From: Acetobacter okinawensis JCM 25146
GTDB lineage: Bacteria > Pseudomonadota > Alphaproteobacteria > Acetobacterales > Acetobacteraceae
Assembly (NCBI RefSeq): GCF_000613865.1
Contig: NZ_BAJU01000029.1
Span: 1 to 33,630, forward strand
Length of the DNA: 33,630 nt
Direction of reading: 5' to 3'
A program made the translations under genes and the position numbers. This document shows positions 15,412 to 25,506 of the stretch, one piece after another (positions within the stretch are counted from its first letter, which is position 1; the number at the start of each line of letters is the position of its first letter). The notes beneath the pieces are model-generated. The model did no database searches. It was not told the DNA's origin and worked only from the letters and a program-made list of their open reading frames with translations.

Positions 15412-16265
15412 TCAGATGATGTAATCAATAGGTGGGAGTGTCTGGTCCATGTTCAGGGCGGGCATGCCCTTGTGGCGTACACCTACCTTGCGGGCAGGGT
15501 TGCCCACCACTGTGGTAAACGGGGGGACGGGTTCGAGCACTATGGAGCCTGCGCCAATTTTGGCACCTTCGCCAATTTCAATGTTGCCCAGCACCTTGGC
15601 TCCAGCCCCAATAAGCACGCCTCGACGCACCTTGGGGTGGCGGTCCCCGCAGTGCTTGCCAGTGCCACCTAGGGTGACATTTTGCAAAATGGATACGTCG
15701 TCTTCAATAATGGACGTTTCCCCCACGACTATGCCAGTGCCGTGGTCGAATAGAATGCGTCGACCAAGTTGGGCAGCGGGATGAATGTCCACTCCAAACA
15801 GTTCCGATGCCCGGCTTTGCATGTGCAAAGCCAGATGCCGCCGCTCGCACAGCCAGAGCCAGCGCGCAACCCGGTAGGTCTGCACCGCATGATAACCCTT
15901 GAAGAACAGGAAAGGGGTTACAAAGTCCGGGCAGGCCGGGTCACGTTCACGAATAGCCAGCAGGTCTGCGGCTGCTGCGCACACAATATCGGGCTCTGCG
16001 TCAAAACTTTCCTTGACCAGTTCGGATAGAGCATCCGCAGCCACGGAACGGTCCCCCAGCTTGCGGCCGATCAGGCCGCAAGGGCCGAGGCAAAGCTGGA
16101 ATGGCTGCGCACACCAGTGGCCAGTAGCCCGCGCACCAGCGGGTCATGGCAACTGCATGCCTCTTGGGTCATCTGTTCCCACAGCACGGTAAGCTGTGGC
16201 GCGCACAGCATGCTGCTTTCCTCAAAATGGCTGGAACTGACTGAGGCAATCTGAGCGTCGCTCAT
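15412..16265 (-). CDS. cysE: Serine O-acetyltransferase (frameshifted near residue 62)
   Basis: Makes O-acetylserine from serine and acetyl-CoA, the first step of cysteine synthesis. The C-terminal left-handed beta-helix with hexapeptide repeats is clear (VDIHPAAQLG, FDHGTGIVVGET, VSILQNVTLGGTGK, DRHPKVRRGVLIGAGAKVLG, NIEIGEGAKIGAGSIV). The N-terminal helical domain starts at ATG 16263-16265 (MSDAQIASVSS; LWEQMTQEAC...SHSSFASALA), then a stop appears at about 16071. One missing base at about 16077-16079 restores FASALAGLIGRKLGDRSVAADALSEL and the normal family order. Restored length is about 284 residues. The gene follows ubiH by 16 bases, so the two probably share a transcript ending at 15355. 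Confidence 0.92.
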
Positions 16266-16281
16266 CCCGGCTACTCCGTTA

Positions 16282-17535
16282 CTACAAACCCATGGCGTGC
16301 TTTACAAAAGCTTTCCGTAGGGCGGGAAAGCGATGCACGCCAGCAATACCCAGATCACGCGCAAGGCGGAGGACCGGGTTGTCATTACTGAACAACCTGT
16401 CCAGCGCATCTGTAGCGGCCAGCATGAGCATATTGGCCGGTCGGCACAAGGCCTGATACCGCGCGACAACGGCGGGAGCGCCGGGGTCTTTGCCCTGTGC
16501 GTGTATGTCCAGCAGCAATGGGCTCAGGTGGATGATATCCCGGTAGCCAAGGTTGAGCCCCTGACCTGCAATGGGGTGAATACCATGTGCGGCATCGCCC
16601 ACCAGAATAAGCCGTGTATCCGTATAACGCGCCGCGTACTGGGCGGAGAGCGGGTACGTCCAGCGCCGCCCCACGGGCGTTACGCGGCCAAGGCGGGTGT
16701 TGCCCATGCGGCGCTCCACCTGACGGGCGAAGGCATCGTCAGGCAAAGCGGCAAAGCGCTCGGCCACGCCGTCCTTGTCGCTCCACACAATGGCGGACAT
16801 GTAGGGGTGCTCATCCGTGCCAGTCATGGGGAGTTGTGCAAACGGGCCAGCAGGCAGGAAGTGCTCCAGAGCGCTGTTGTCGTGCGGGAACTCGTGGGCA
16901 ATGGCACACACAATGGCGGTCTGCCCGTAGGGTAGGCGGGTCAGGGGGATGCCAGCTTCGGTGCGCAGGCGGCTCCGGCGGCCATCGGCGGCCACAATCA
17001 GGCGGGCGTTAAAGCTGCGGCCATCAAGCAGTTGCACATGCGCGCTCTGGGCCGTGCGGGTAATTTTGGCTTCAGCCGGGGCCAGAACGGTCACGCCCGG
17101 AGTAGTGCTCAGGCATTTGTTCAGGGCAACACGCAGGGCGCGGGCTTCTACCATCCAGCCAAAAGGCTGTGTTGCATCCTCACGCGTGAACTCAAGGAAG
17201 AGGGAGGATGCAGGCTCACCCGGCCGACCATCGGTGACCAGGATTTCCTCAATAGGGCAGGAGGTTGTGGGGAGCTCGTCCCATATCCCTGCGCTTTCAA
17301 GGTATTCCTTTGGACCTGCGGCAATGGCATAGGCCCGCCCGTCCAGATCGGGGTGTTCCATGGGGGGGAGGGCAGCCTTGTCCACAACGGCGACCTGCAT
17401 GCCGCCACGTGCTAGACGGCAGGCAAGGGCCGCGCCAACGGGGCCCGCGCCAATAATGCACACGTCCACATCCGCGACAGGCGGGAGATGGGGGCTGGCG
17501 TGTTCTGCCGTGGCGCGGGGTGGGATTGGGCGCAT
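16282..17535 (-). CDS. UbiH/UbiF/VisC-family FAD-dependent hydroxylase (ubiquinone synthesis)
   Basis: Flavoprotein monooxygenase expected to hydroxylate the ubiquinone ring during coenzyme Q synthesis at the inner membrane. It is about 417 residues from ATG 17533-17535, preceded by AAGGAT. The frame is open to 17583 with a GTG/TTG-type start, but that extension is not family-like. The FAD-binding motif is Gly29-x-Gly31-x-x-Gly34 (CIIGAGPVGAALACRL). The second FAD motif near 310-328, VGDAAHGIHPIAGQGLNLG, is the UbiH family signature. Which ring position it modifies cannot be told from sequence. It is divergent from glnB and upstream of cysE. Confidence 0.9.
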   Translation of the reverse strand: MRPIPPRATAEHASPHLPPVADVDVCIIGAGPVGAALACRLARGGMQVAVVDKAALPPMEHPDLDGRAYAIAAGPKEYLESAGIWDELPTTSCPIEEILVTDGRPGEPASSLFLEFTREDATQPFGWMVEARALRVALNKCLSTTPGVTVLAPAEAKITRTAQSAHVQLLDGRSFNARLIVAADGRRSRLRTEAGIPLTRLPYGQTAIVCAIAHEFPHDNSALEHFLPAGPFAQLPMTGTDEHPYMSAIVWSDKDGVAERFAALPDDAFARQVERRMGNTRLGRVTPVGRRWTYPLSAQYAARYTDTRLILVGDAAHGIHPIAGQGLNLGYRDIIHLSPLLLDIHAQGKDPGAPAVVARYQALCRPANMLMLAATDALDRLFSNDNPVLRLARDLGIAGVHRFPALRKAFVKHAMGL

Positions 17536-17750
17536 GGGGTGTTTATCCTTACAATTCACGCATCTGGCAGGCGGCAGGCCCAAAAAGCCCGCACAGGCTG
17601 TTGCAGGTCATGCCCCCTATATGCGCTCTCCTTTGCGACAAAACCAGCCGTCTTGCCTTGAGGTGCATCAAAGCTCTTGGCAATTGGTGTTTAACTGTGC
17701 CAACATCGTAACGTCATGGAAATGTTTTGCAGCAAGGAGTTGCAGGCAGT

Positions 17751-18089
17751 ATGAAGCTGATTACCGCCATTATAAAGCCCTTTAAACTTGATGATGTCCG
17801 CGAGGCACTCGCGCCGCTGGGCGTTCAGGGGATTACTGTTTCCGAGGTCAAGGGTTTTGGTCGCCAGAAAGGGCAGACGGAAATCTATCGTGGAGCTGAA
17901 TACCGCATCAGCTTTCTGCCCAAGATCAAGGTGGAAGTTGCTGTCAGCGATGCCCTGCTCGATCAGGTGCTTGAAGCGATTCTAGATGCTGCCCATACGG
18001 GCAAGATCGGGGATGGCAAAATTTTTGTCAGTGACCTTACCCGCGTTATCCGTATCCGCACGCGGGAGACGGGGGACGCCGCTCTCTAA
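17751..18089 (+). CDS. glnB: Nitrogen regulatory protein PII
   Basis: Small trimeric signal protein (112 residues) that senses 2-oxoglutarate and ATP/ADP and is uridylylated when nitrogen is scarce. The T-loop with Tyr51 (RQKGQTEIYRGAEY) is intact, as are the B-loop (HTGKIGDGKIFV) and C-terminal RIRTRETGDAAL. ATG 17751 follows AAGGAG at 17734-17739. In many alphaproteobacteria glnB precedes glnA, but here it is followed by about 220 bases and then ispDF, so glnA is elsewhere. PII would act on the NtrB kinase encoded 3 kb downstream. GlnB and GlnK are hard to separate by sequence; absence of amtB favours GlnB. Confidence 0.93.
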   Translation: MKLITAIIKPFKLDDVREALAPLGVQGITVSEVKGFGRQKGQTEIYRGAEYRISFLPKIKVEVAVSDALLDQVLEAILDAAHTGKIGDGKIFVSDLTRVIRIRTRETGDAAL

Positions 18090-18109
18090 TGTTAAATTTG
18101 GTGGCGTAT

Positions 18110-18129
18110 CCTGCCTGCCGGTAGGCAGG
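18110..18129 (+). terminator. Short hairpin after glnB
   Basis: CCTGCCT (18110-18116) pairs with AGGCAGG (18123-18129), 20 bases after the glnB stop. No T-run follows. Downstream to 18312 I see no gene, only probable promoter sequence for ispDF. Confidence 0.4.
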
Positions 18130-18312
18130 TGCGGGGTGCGCGTGATCGCTCCTTGTGCATGGTAACCGGTCTGGGGGCGTTGTTCGCGGCAGTGTGCTGC
18201 CGTGCGGGCCGATGCATGCTGTGTTGCTTGCCGTACAGTCTGCTGTTTTAGGTCATCTTCCCTGCTATTTTGAGGCTTGACGGAGCGGGGGTGTGGTTCC
18301 ATTGCTTCGTAC

Positions 18313-19466
18313 ATGCGAGTAGCTGCCATTCTACTGGCTGCCGGTACAGGCAGCCGCTATGCCGCCACCACGGGGTGCGCCACGCCCAAGCAGTATGTGC
18401 TGCTTGCTGGCCAACCCGTTATCCGTCATGCCGCGCAGGCTCTGCTGCCGCATGTCTCCTCTATTCAGCCTGTAGGTGATCCGACCTCTCTGGCCGAGGC
18501 ACTGGATGGTTTGACCGTCCTGCCGCCCGTACAGGTGGGCAGACACGTCAGGCGAGTGTGCGCGCCGGGCTGGAAGCGCTTGATGCGCTCCCCCCTGAGC
18601 AAAAGCCCGATCTGGTGCTGGTGCATGACGGTGCCCGCCCGTATGTGAGCGCTGCGCTGGTCAGTGCCGTTGTGGCGGCTCTGACGGAGCATCCGGGTGC
18701 CATTCCCGCAGTGCCTGTGGCTGATACCCTCAAGCGTGAAAAAGACGGCGTTATCGACGGGACTGTCCCGCGTGATCACCTGTTCCGTGCGCAAACGCCT
18801 CAGGGCTTCCGCTTTGGTCTGTTCTTGGACCTGCACCGTGCTGCGGCATCGCTTGATGCGACCGACGACGCCGCCCTGCTTGAGGCCGCGGGTATGAGTG
18901 TTGCACTCGTGCACGGGGATGAAGATAATATCAAACTGACATACGAGGCAGATCTGGTGCGTCTTGAAAGGCTGATCGGCCCCACATTGCTGCCGCGTGT
19001 GGGTCTTGGGTATGATGTGCATGCTTTTGAGGAGGGGCGTCCGCTCATTATGTGCGGCATTACCATCCCGCATACACATGGCCTTGCCGGGCATTCCGAT
19101 GCCGATGTGGGGATTCATGCGTTGTGTGACGCCATTTATGGCGCGCTGGCCGAAGGGGATATCGGCAGGCACTTCCCCCCCAGCCAGAACGAGTGGAAGG
19201 ATGCGGATAGCGCCCGCTTTCTTATCCATGCAGGGCAGCGTATCCGCGAGCGGGGTGGCATGCTTGTCAATGCCGATCTGACCCTGATCTGTGAACGCCC
19301 CAAAATTGGCCCCCATGCGCAGGCCATGCGCGAGCGTCTGGCAGCATTGCTGGAAGTGGATGTGGATCGTATTTCGGTCAAGGCGACAACCTCGGAACGG
19401 CTCGGCTTTACCGGGCGTGAGGAGGGCATAGCCTGTGCCGCCACGGTGAGCGTGCTGGTGCCGTAA
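18313..19466 (+). CDS. ispDF: Bifunctional IspD/IspF isoprenoid enzyme (frameshifted in the IspD part)
   Basis: Fused enzyme of the MEP pathway: the IspD half (CTP-dependent cytidylylation of MEP) starts [18 protein letters not shown] and includes [13 protein letters not shown] and [10 protein letters not shown]; the IspF half (cyclodiphosphate synthase) starts near [14 protein letters not shown] and has the metal ligands Asp/His of GYDVHAF and His of GHSDADVG. Such a fusion is typical of alphaproteobacteria. At 18538-18542 the frame changes. One extra G in the GGG run would give [16 protein letters not shown], the conserved IspD segment. Since MEP-pathway enzymes are normally essential, a sequencing deletion is likely. 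ATG 18313 lacks a clear ribosome site; TTG 18277 is an alternative. Confidence 0.92.
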
Positions 19467-19544
19467 GGTTTTTACTGCTCAACCGTTACGAAAAACATTG
19501 CACAGGGGCGCGTGGATCGGTATTTCTGCCTAATTCGTAGGCAA

Positions 19545-20627
19545 ATGGAAATGACTGTGCAAACGCAACCCCTGCTGCGTCCCATTGATCTGGGCGGTGT
19601 TGTCCTTGATACGCCGGTAATTCTGGCTCCCATGTCCGGTGTGACCGACCTGCCATTCCGGCGGCTGGTGCGCAGGCTTGGCGCTGGCCTTGTTGTTTCT
19701 GAAATGATTGCCTCATGGGCCATGGTGCGTGAGAACGACACCACGCTGCGCATGGCCGAGGTGGCCGATGCCGGTGGCCCCAACGCAGTGCAGCTTGCCG
19801 GGTGTGACCCGCAGGCCATGGCCGAGGCTGCCCGCATTGCCGTGGACCGTGGCGCGGACCTGATTGACATCAATTTTGGTTGCCCGGTCAAAAAAGTAGC
19901 CGTGGGGCAGATGGCAGGCTCCGCCCTGATGCGGGATGAGGCCGCAGCGCAGCGTATGCTGCAAACGGTGGTCAAGGCCGTGTCTGTGCCGGTCACGCTT
20001 AAAATGCGTATGGGCTGGGACCACGCACACCTGAACGCTCCGGTGCTGGCCCGCATTGCACAGGATGCGGGTATTCGCATGATTACAGTGCATGGGCGCA
20101 CCCGCCAGCAGTTCTACAACGGTACGGCTGACTGGGCCTTTGTGCGCAACGTCAAGGATGCGGTGGACCTGCCCGTTATCGTGAACGGGGACATCCTGAC
20201 CACGACTGACGCACGCAATGCCTTGGCCCAGTCTGGTGCGGATGGGGTCATGATCGGTCGCGGCTGCTATGGGCGGCCGTGGTTTTTGGCGCAGGTCGCG
20301 CATGCCCTGCGCACGGGGGAGGAGATGCCTGACCCCTCCTTGGAGCAGGAAAAAGCCATTGTGCTTGAGCATTATGGCATGATGCTGGAGCATTTTGGTC
20401 CACGCCCCGGTCTGCGGCTGGCGCGCAAGCATGTGTCCTGGTATTCGGCCGGTCTGCCTGCCTCGGCTGCTTTCCGTGCGGCCTTCAACAAGGTGGAAAC
20501 GCCAGAGGAGGCCGTGGCCCGGATTGCCGAATTCTATGACCAGCAGATGGCCGTGGGTGCACAGCGTGAGCCACGTGCCTCCCGGCAGGAGTTGGCCCGC
20601 CAGCAAGAACAGGCCCACGCGGCGTGA
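19545..20627 (+). CDS. dusB: tRNA-dihydrouridine synthase (NifR3/DusB type)
   Basis: Flavoprotein that reduces specific uridines in tRNA D-loops to dihydrouridine. Conserved parts are [42 protein letters not shown] with catalytic Cys113, [27 protein letters not shown] and [13 protein letters not shown] prefer ATG 19545 (AGG just upstream); ATG 19551 and GTG 19512 are alternatives. As in Rhodobacter and rhizobia (nifR3), it heads the ntr cluster. Its stop overlaps the GTG start of ntrB by four bases, so ntrB is translationally coupled to it. Confidence 0.93.
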   Translation: MEMTVQTQPLLRPIDLGGVVLDTPVILAPMSGVTDLPFRRLVRRLGAGLVVSEMIASWAMVRENDTTLRMAEVADAGGPNAVQLAGCDPQAMAEAARIAVDRGADLIDINFGCPVKKVAVGQMAGSALMRDEAAAQRMLQTVVKAVSVPVTLKMRMGWDHAHLNAPVLARIAQDAGIRMITVHGRTRQQFYNGTADWAFVRNVKDAVDLPVIVNGDILTTTDARNALAQSGADGVMIGRGCYGRPWFLAQVAHALRTGEEMPDPSLEQEKAIVLEHYGMMLEHFGPRPGLRLARKHVSWYSAGLPASAAFRAAFNKVETPEEAVARIAEFYDQQMAVGAQREPRASRQELARQQEQAHAA

Positions 20628-21729
20628 GCACACCGGCGCCAGACAGGGCAGAGCCTGACGCGGCGCTACTACTGGACAGCCTGCCCGTGCCCTTGCTGGA
20701 AGTGGGGGCGGGGAATGTGGTCCTTGCGGTCAATATGGCTGCGGAGGAGTTTTTTGGCATGTCCCGCCAGCAGATCAAAGCTGGCGGCATGGCGGAAATT
20801 GCACCACCAGACCACCCGATCTATCTTCTGCTGACCCACCTGCGCCAACGTGGCGGCAGTGTAACGGAGCATGACCTGTTATTCAGCTCTCCGCGTTTCC
20901 ACCATGAAGGGGTGAGCGTGCAGGGGGCGGAAGTGCTGGACCATCCCGGCCATCTGCTGCTGACATTCCACCTGCCGTCCACAGCGCGTGTGCTGGACCA
21001 GCAGCAGGTGTACCGCTCGGCGGCACGGAGTGTGTCTGGTATGGCGGCCATGCTGGCGCATGAGGTGCGTAACCCGCTCTCCGGGATCAAGGGGGCGGCC
21101 CAGCTGCTCGAGCAGGCCGTAAGTGATGCCGACCGCGACCTTGCCACCCTGATCTGTGATGAGGTGGACCGTATAGACGCGCTGGTCGAGCGTATGGGTA
21201 TGTTTGGCGAGGCACGGATGGACTACCGTGCGTTAAACATCCATCGCCTTTTGGAGCATGTCAAACTGCTGGCGGGCAATGGTTTTGCCAAAGGCCTGCG
21301 GATTATCGAGTGCTATGATCCATCCCTACCCCATGTCTGGGGGGACCGGGACAGGCTGGTACAGGTCCTGCTCAATCTGGTTAAAAACGCGGCGGAAGCT
21401 TGCAGGAAGCCGGTAAGGAGGGGGACATCACGCTCATGACCAGCTACCGTCCCGGCATTCGCGTGACTGCGCCGGGCACCACCCAGTGGCGGCATCTGCC
21501 GCTCGTTGTCACAATAAGGGACACGGGGCCGGGTATTTCCGAAACGGTCAGGCCACATCTGTTTGAGCCATTTGTCTCTACCAAGGTGAATGGCAGCGGG
21601 CTGGGCCTTGCGTTGGTGGGTAAGGTCATGGACGACCACGGTGGGGTCATGGAAGTGGAAAGCCGACCCGGCCGCACCGAAATCAGCCTTTTTCTTCCAC
21701 TTGCGGAAGAAAGGGGTGGCCTCCCTTGA
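20624..21729 (+). CDS. ntrB: Nitrogen sensor histidine kinase NtrB (frameshifted)
   Basis: Cytosolic kinase/phosphatase of the nitrogen response, controlled by PII. It has an N-terminal PAS domain (about 15-110), the H-box [21 protein letters not shown] with the phospho-accepting His, N-box [15 protein letters not shown], then G1 DTGPGI and G2 GSGLGLAL. Between N-box and G1 the frame breaks at 21398-21401: one base added after GAAGC gives [14 protein letters not shown] and joins the two parts. Restored length is about 368 residues. GTG 20624 overlaps the dusB stop. As written, the kinase would lose most of its ATP-binding domain. Confidence 0.92.
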
Positions 21730-21790
21730 CGATCAGCTTGCCTGAGCCTGATAAGCCTCTCCCTGTTGTTTTTCCTCTGGTCCAGAACGC

Positions 21791-23232
21791 ATGACACCGC
21801 TGCCCACCATTCTTGTCGCCGATGATGACCGGTCCATTCGCACAGTGCTGGGGCAGGCACTTGGCCGCGCGGGGTATCAGGTTCAGTTGACCCCCTATGC
21901 CTCGACCTTGTGGCAATGGGTGCAGGAAGGGGAGGGGGATCTGGTCATTACCGATGTGGCCATGCCAGATGGTAACGGGCTGGAGCTTGTAACCCGCATC
22001 CGCCAGATCCGCCCTGACCTGCGGGTTATTGTGATGAGCGCGCAGTCCACACTGACAACCGCAGTCAAGGCCACCCAGCGCGGGGCGTTTGAATATCTGG
22101 CCAAGCCGTTTGATCTTAAGGAACTGCTTGCCGTTGTTGCCCGTGCGCTCACAACCCCCGTGCAGGCTGCGGAAAAAACCACAGCCCCCCAGACGCCCGA
22201 AGAACGCCTGCCCCTGATCGGGCAGTCCGTAGTCATGCAGGGGATTTACCGTAGCATTGCCCGGCTGACGACTTCGGACCTGACCGTGATGATCACGGGG
22301 GAAAGCGGGACCGGCAAGGAACTGGTGGCCCGCGCCCTGCATGAATATGGCCGCCGCCGCAACGGGCCTTTTATTGCCGTCAATATGGCAGCCATCCCGC
22401 GTGAGCAGATTGAGAGCGAATTGTTCGGTTATGAGCGTGGCAGCAACCTGGGGCGTATGCCCGGCAGGTTTGAGCAGGCATCTGGTGGCACGCTGTTTCT
22501 GGACGAAATCGGGGATATGCCGCAGGAGGCCCAGACCCGCCTGCTGCGCGTTCTGCAGGAAGGGGAGTTTACAACCGTTGGCGGTTCCACCCCCCTGCAC
22601 GCCGATGTGCGCATTGTGGCTGCCACCCACCGTGACCTGCGGCAGGCCATTCAGGCAGGCACCTTCCGCGAGGACCTCTACTACAGGCTGAATGTGGTGC
22701 CGCTGCGCCTGCCCCCCTACGGGAACGGCGTGAGGATATTCCCCTCCTTGCCCGGCATTTTCTTGCACAGTGCCGGGAGGCTGGTGGAGGTTACCGGACG
22801 CTGGATGAGGAGGCCATGGACCGTCTGCAGGCATGGCGCTGGCCGGGCAACGTACGTGAGCTTGAAAACCTGATCCGCCGCATTGTGGCCCTGTATTCTC
22901 AGGAGACCATTACAGCGGATCTGGTGGACGCGGAGTTGGCGGACCCTCTGGGGAGCGAGTTTGAGCCGGACAGGGCGCCTGTGGCCGAACCGCTGGTCGA
23001 TTCAGTCTCCCGCCATATTGCCCGCTACCTTGAAGCCGGGCGCGAAGGCATGCCGCTACATGACCTGCATGCCCGCATTATAGCCGAGGTGGAACGCCCG
23101 TTGATCCAGATGACATTGACGGAAACACGGGGCAACCAGATCAAGGCCGCCGCCATGCTGGGGCTGAACCGTAACACCTTGCGCAAAAAAATACGCGATC
23201 TTGAAATTCCAGTCGTGCGCGGTGTGGTCTAG
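21791..23232 (+). CDS. ntrC: NtrC response regulator lacking GAFTGA (frameshifted)
   Basis: Receiver domain with phospho-acceptor Asp55 ([14 protein letters not shown]), AAA+ domain with Walker A GESGTGKE (about 170) and [13 protein letters not shown], and a C-terminal Fis-type helix-turn-helix ([20 protein letters not shown]). The loop that contacts sigma-54, normally GAFTGA, reads GSNLGR and the segment is shorter, so this protein probably does not activate sigma-54 promoters. A break in the run of six C at 22712-22717 (seven expected: [20 protein letters not shown]) separates the last part, with [16 protein letters not shown]. Restored length is about 480 residues. It lies 61 bases after ntrB. 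Confidence 0.92.
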
Positions 23233-23240
23233 TCTTGCCC

Positions 23241-25506
23241 ATGCCCAAAATGCCCCGGCTCCCCTTCAGGCATCTTTTCTCACGTGCACGGCTGCACTGG
23301 CTCCTGCGTGCCCTTGAGCGCAGGAGTGTTGCCGTAACTCTTGTTGCTCTGGCGCTGTGTCTGGTGTTTGCAACCTTTGTGGTGCTTTCCGGTGGCATGT
23401 CGTTCGGGCATTATGCCGTGGTCGAGCCGCTGGTGCTGGGCATTAACGGGCTGGTTCTGCTGCTTCTGCTCCTGGCCATGGGGGTGCGTGGCTGGCCTAT
23501 GCTGGTGGAATATCGCAAGGGACTGGCAGGTACGCGCCTGCATGTGCGCCTTGTAACCCTGTTTGGCATTGTGGCAGTGGCACCGACTGTTGTGGTTGGC
23601 GTGTTTGCTACCCTGTTCTTCCATTACGGAATCCAGATATGGTTTTCCGACAGGGTGAACACCGCCCTGAATGAGGCGCTACAGGCCTCTCGCGGGTATT
23701 TGCAGGAGCATAACGCCAATATCCGTACGGATGCGTTCTCGATGTCCAACTACATCATGAGCGCACAGAACGAACTGGCCGCCAGCGGGATGGAACTGCT
23801 GCAGGACACGATGCCCTGTCCCAGATGCTGGACAGTCAGGCCACCATACGCGGGCTGACAGAAGCACTTGTGTATGACCCCATTACCAACCGCGTTGTAG
23901 CCGCAGGCGGGTTGATGAGCCGCACGGGCTATTTGCAGGACCTCCCCCCACCCGCGGCAACACTTATGGCGCGCTCGAACGACGTGGCTATTCTCGACTC
24001 CCCCGATGAGCGCACGGTGCGCGCGGTTGTGGAGTTGTCGCAAACACCAACCCTGATGCTGGTGATTACCCGGCTGGTGGACCCGTCCATTCTGGAGCAC
24101 ATGCACCGGACGGAAAACGTGGTGGCGGATTACAAGCACCTCAACAGCAACAAGGCCAAGATACAGCTTACCTTTGTCATGATCTTTGTGCTGGTCGCGC
24201 TGCTGGTGCTGGCTGTTGCCGCCCTGATCGGCTTTGCGCTGGCAACCCAGATTGCCCGTCCGCTTGGCCTGCTGAGCATGGCCGCGCGCAGGGTGAGTGA
24301 GGGGGACCTGCGCGTGCATGTGCCCGAAACCGACCGGGATGATGAGGTGGCGGGCCTGTCACGCGCCTTTAACCGCATGACGGAGGAACTGGATAGCCAG
24401 CGTTCGGAGCTTATGGCCGCTTATGGTCAGATCAATGAGCGCAGGCGCTTTACGGAGGCTGTTCTGTCTGGCGTGTCCGCCGGGGTAATCGGGCTGGATG
24501 TGGAGCAGCGGATTGAACTGCCAAACCGTGCGGCCAGCGTGCTGCTCCAGACCAATCTGGCAGACGCCACGGGCGAACCACTGGCGACCCGTGTACCAGA
24601 GTTTGCTGCTCTGCTGGAGGAGGTGACCCGTGCGCCAGAGGCCGTTTTTACGCGGGAAATTCAGATTGGTCCGGCCAGCAGCCAGCGCACCCTGCTGGTG
24701 CGTGTGGGCGCGGAGCTGCGCGGCACCGTAACCGAAGGGTATGTCATGACGTTTGATGACATTACCGCCCTGCAACAGGCCCAGCGCAAGGCCGCATGGG
24801 CGGATGTGGCCCGCCGCATCGCGCATGAGATCAAGAATCCGCTGACCCCCATCCAGCTTGCGGCGGAGCGGCTCAAACGCCGTTTTCTCAAGGAGATCAC
24901 CTCCGACCCCGATACATTCGCCCAATGTGCGGACACAATCGTGCGTCAGGTCGGCGATATCGGGCGCATGGTGGACGAATTTTCGGCTTTTGCCCGCATG
25001 CCCCAGCCAATTATGAAGGATGAGAACCTTTCCCGTATTGCGCAGGAGGTGCTCATCCTGCAACGTAATGCCCATCATGAGATTACATACCACCTTGATT
25101 TGCCCGATCATGGGCCAATGGTCCGGTGTGACCGTCGGCTTATCAGTCAGGCCTTGATCAATCTGCTGCAAAACGCGGCGGATGCTATTGCCATGGTTCC
25201 CCGGCAGGCTGCCTCCCCCGAGCAGGGGGGCGGATCTGCGGGGAAGTATGGGTGCGTATTGCGCAGGAGGCGGAAAACATTGCTATTGTCGTTGCTGACA
25301 ATGGGGTGGGCCTTCCAAAAGACGACCGGAATCGCCTGACGGAACCCTATGTAACGCATAAGGCCAAGGGAACGGGACTGGGATTGGCTATTGTGAAAAA
25401 AATCATGGAAGACCATGGTGGAACCGTGCGTCTGGAAGACAGGGCAGGAGAGAGAGGAACGGTGGCTACTCTGGTTTTGCCGGTGAAAGACGACCATGGC
25501 GCATGA
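23241..25506 (+). CDS. ntrY: Membrane nitrogen/redox sensor kinase NtrY (two frameshifts)
   Basis: Large membrane kinase paired with NtrX. Order: three N-terminal TM helices (about 30-55, 65-85, 105-130), an extracytoplasmic segment, TM4 ([20 protein letters not shown]), HAMP, PAS (about residues 410-520), H-box [21 protein letters not shown]-box [14 protein letters not shown]1 DNGVGLP and G2 GTGLGLAI. Two frame breaks: one base missing at about 23808-23811 (ACG|ATG; restoring gives [17 protein letters not shown]), and one in the G-rich stretch 25225-25243 (restoring gives ...[17 protein letters not shown]). Restored length is about 755 residues. It starts 8 bases after ntrC and its 3' end overlaps ntrX by 11 bases. 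Confidence 0.92.

Noticed and set aside
17536-17750. Possible sigma-54 promoter (TTGGCAATTGG) upstream of glnB
   Set aside because: The TGGC/TGC spacing of a -24/-12 promoter is not met, and the local NtrC lacks GAFTGA.
18465-19316. 283-codon minus-strand frame opposite ispDF
   Set aside because: It is antisense to the IspD and IspF active-site motifs, which are unmistakable.
20624-25506. Split kinases and regulators as separate short functional proteins
   Set aside because: Each split is explained by one missing base and the two parts join at conserved family positions, so separate genes are unlikely.
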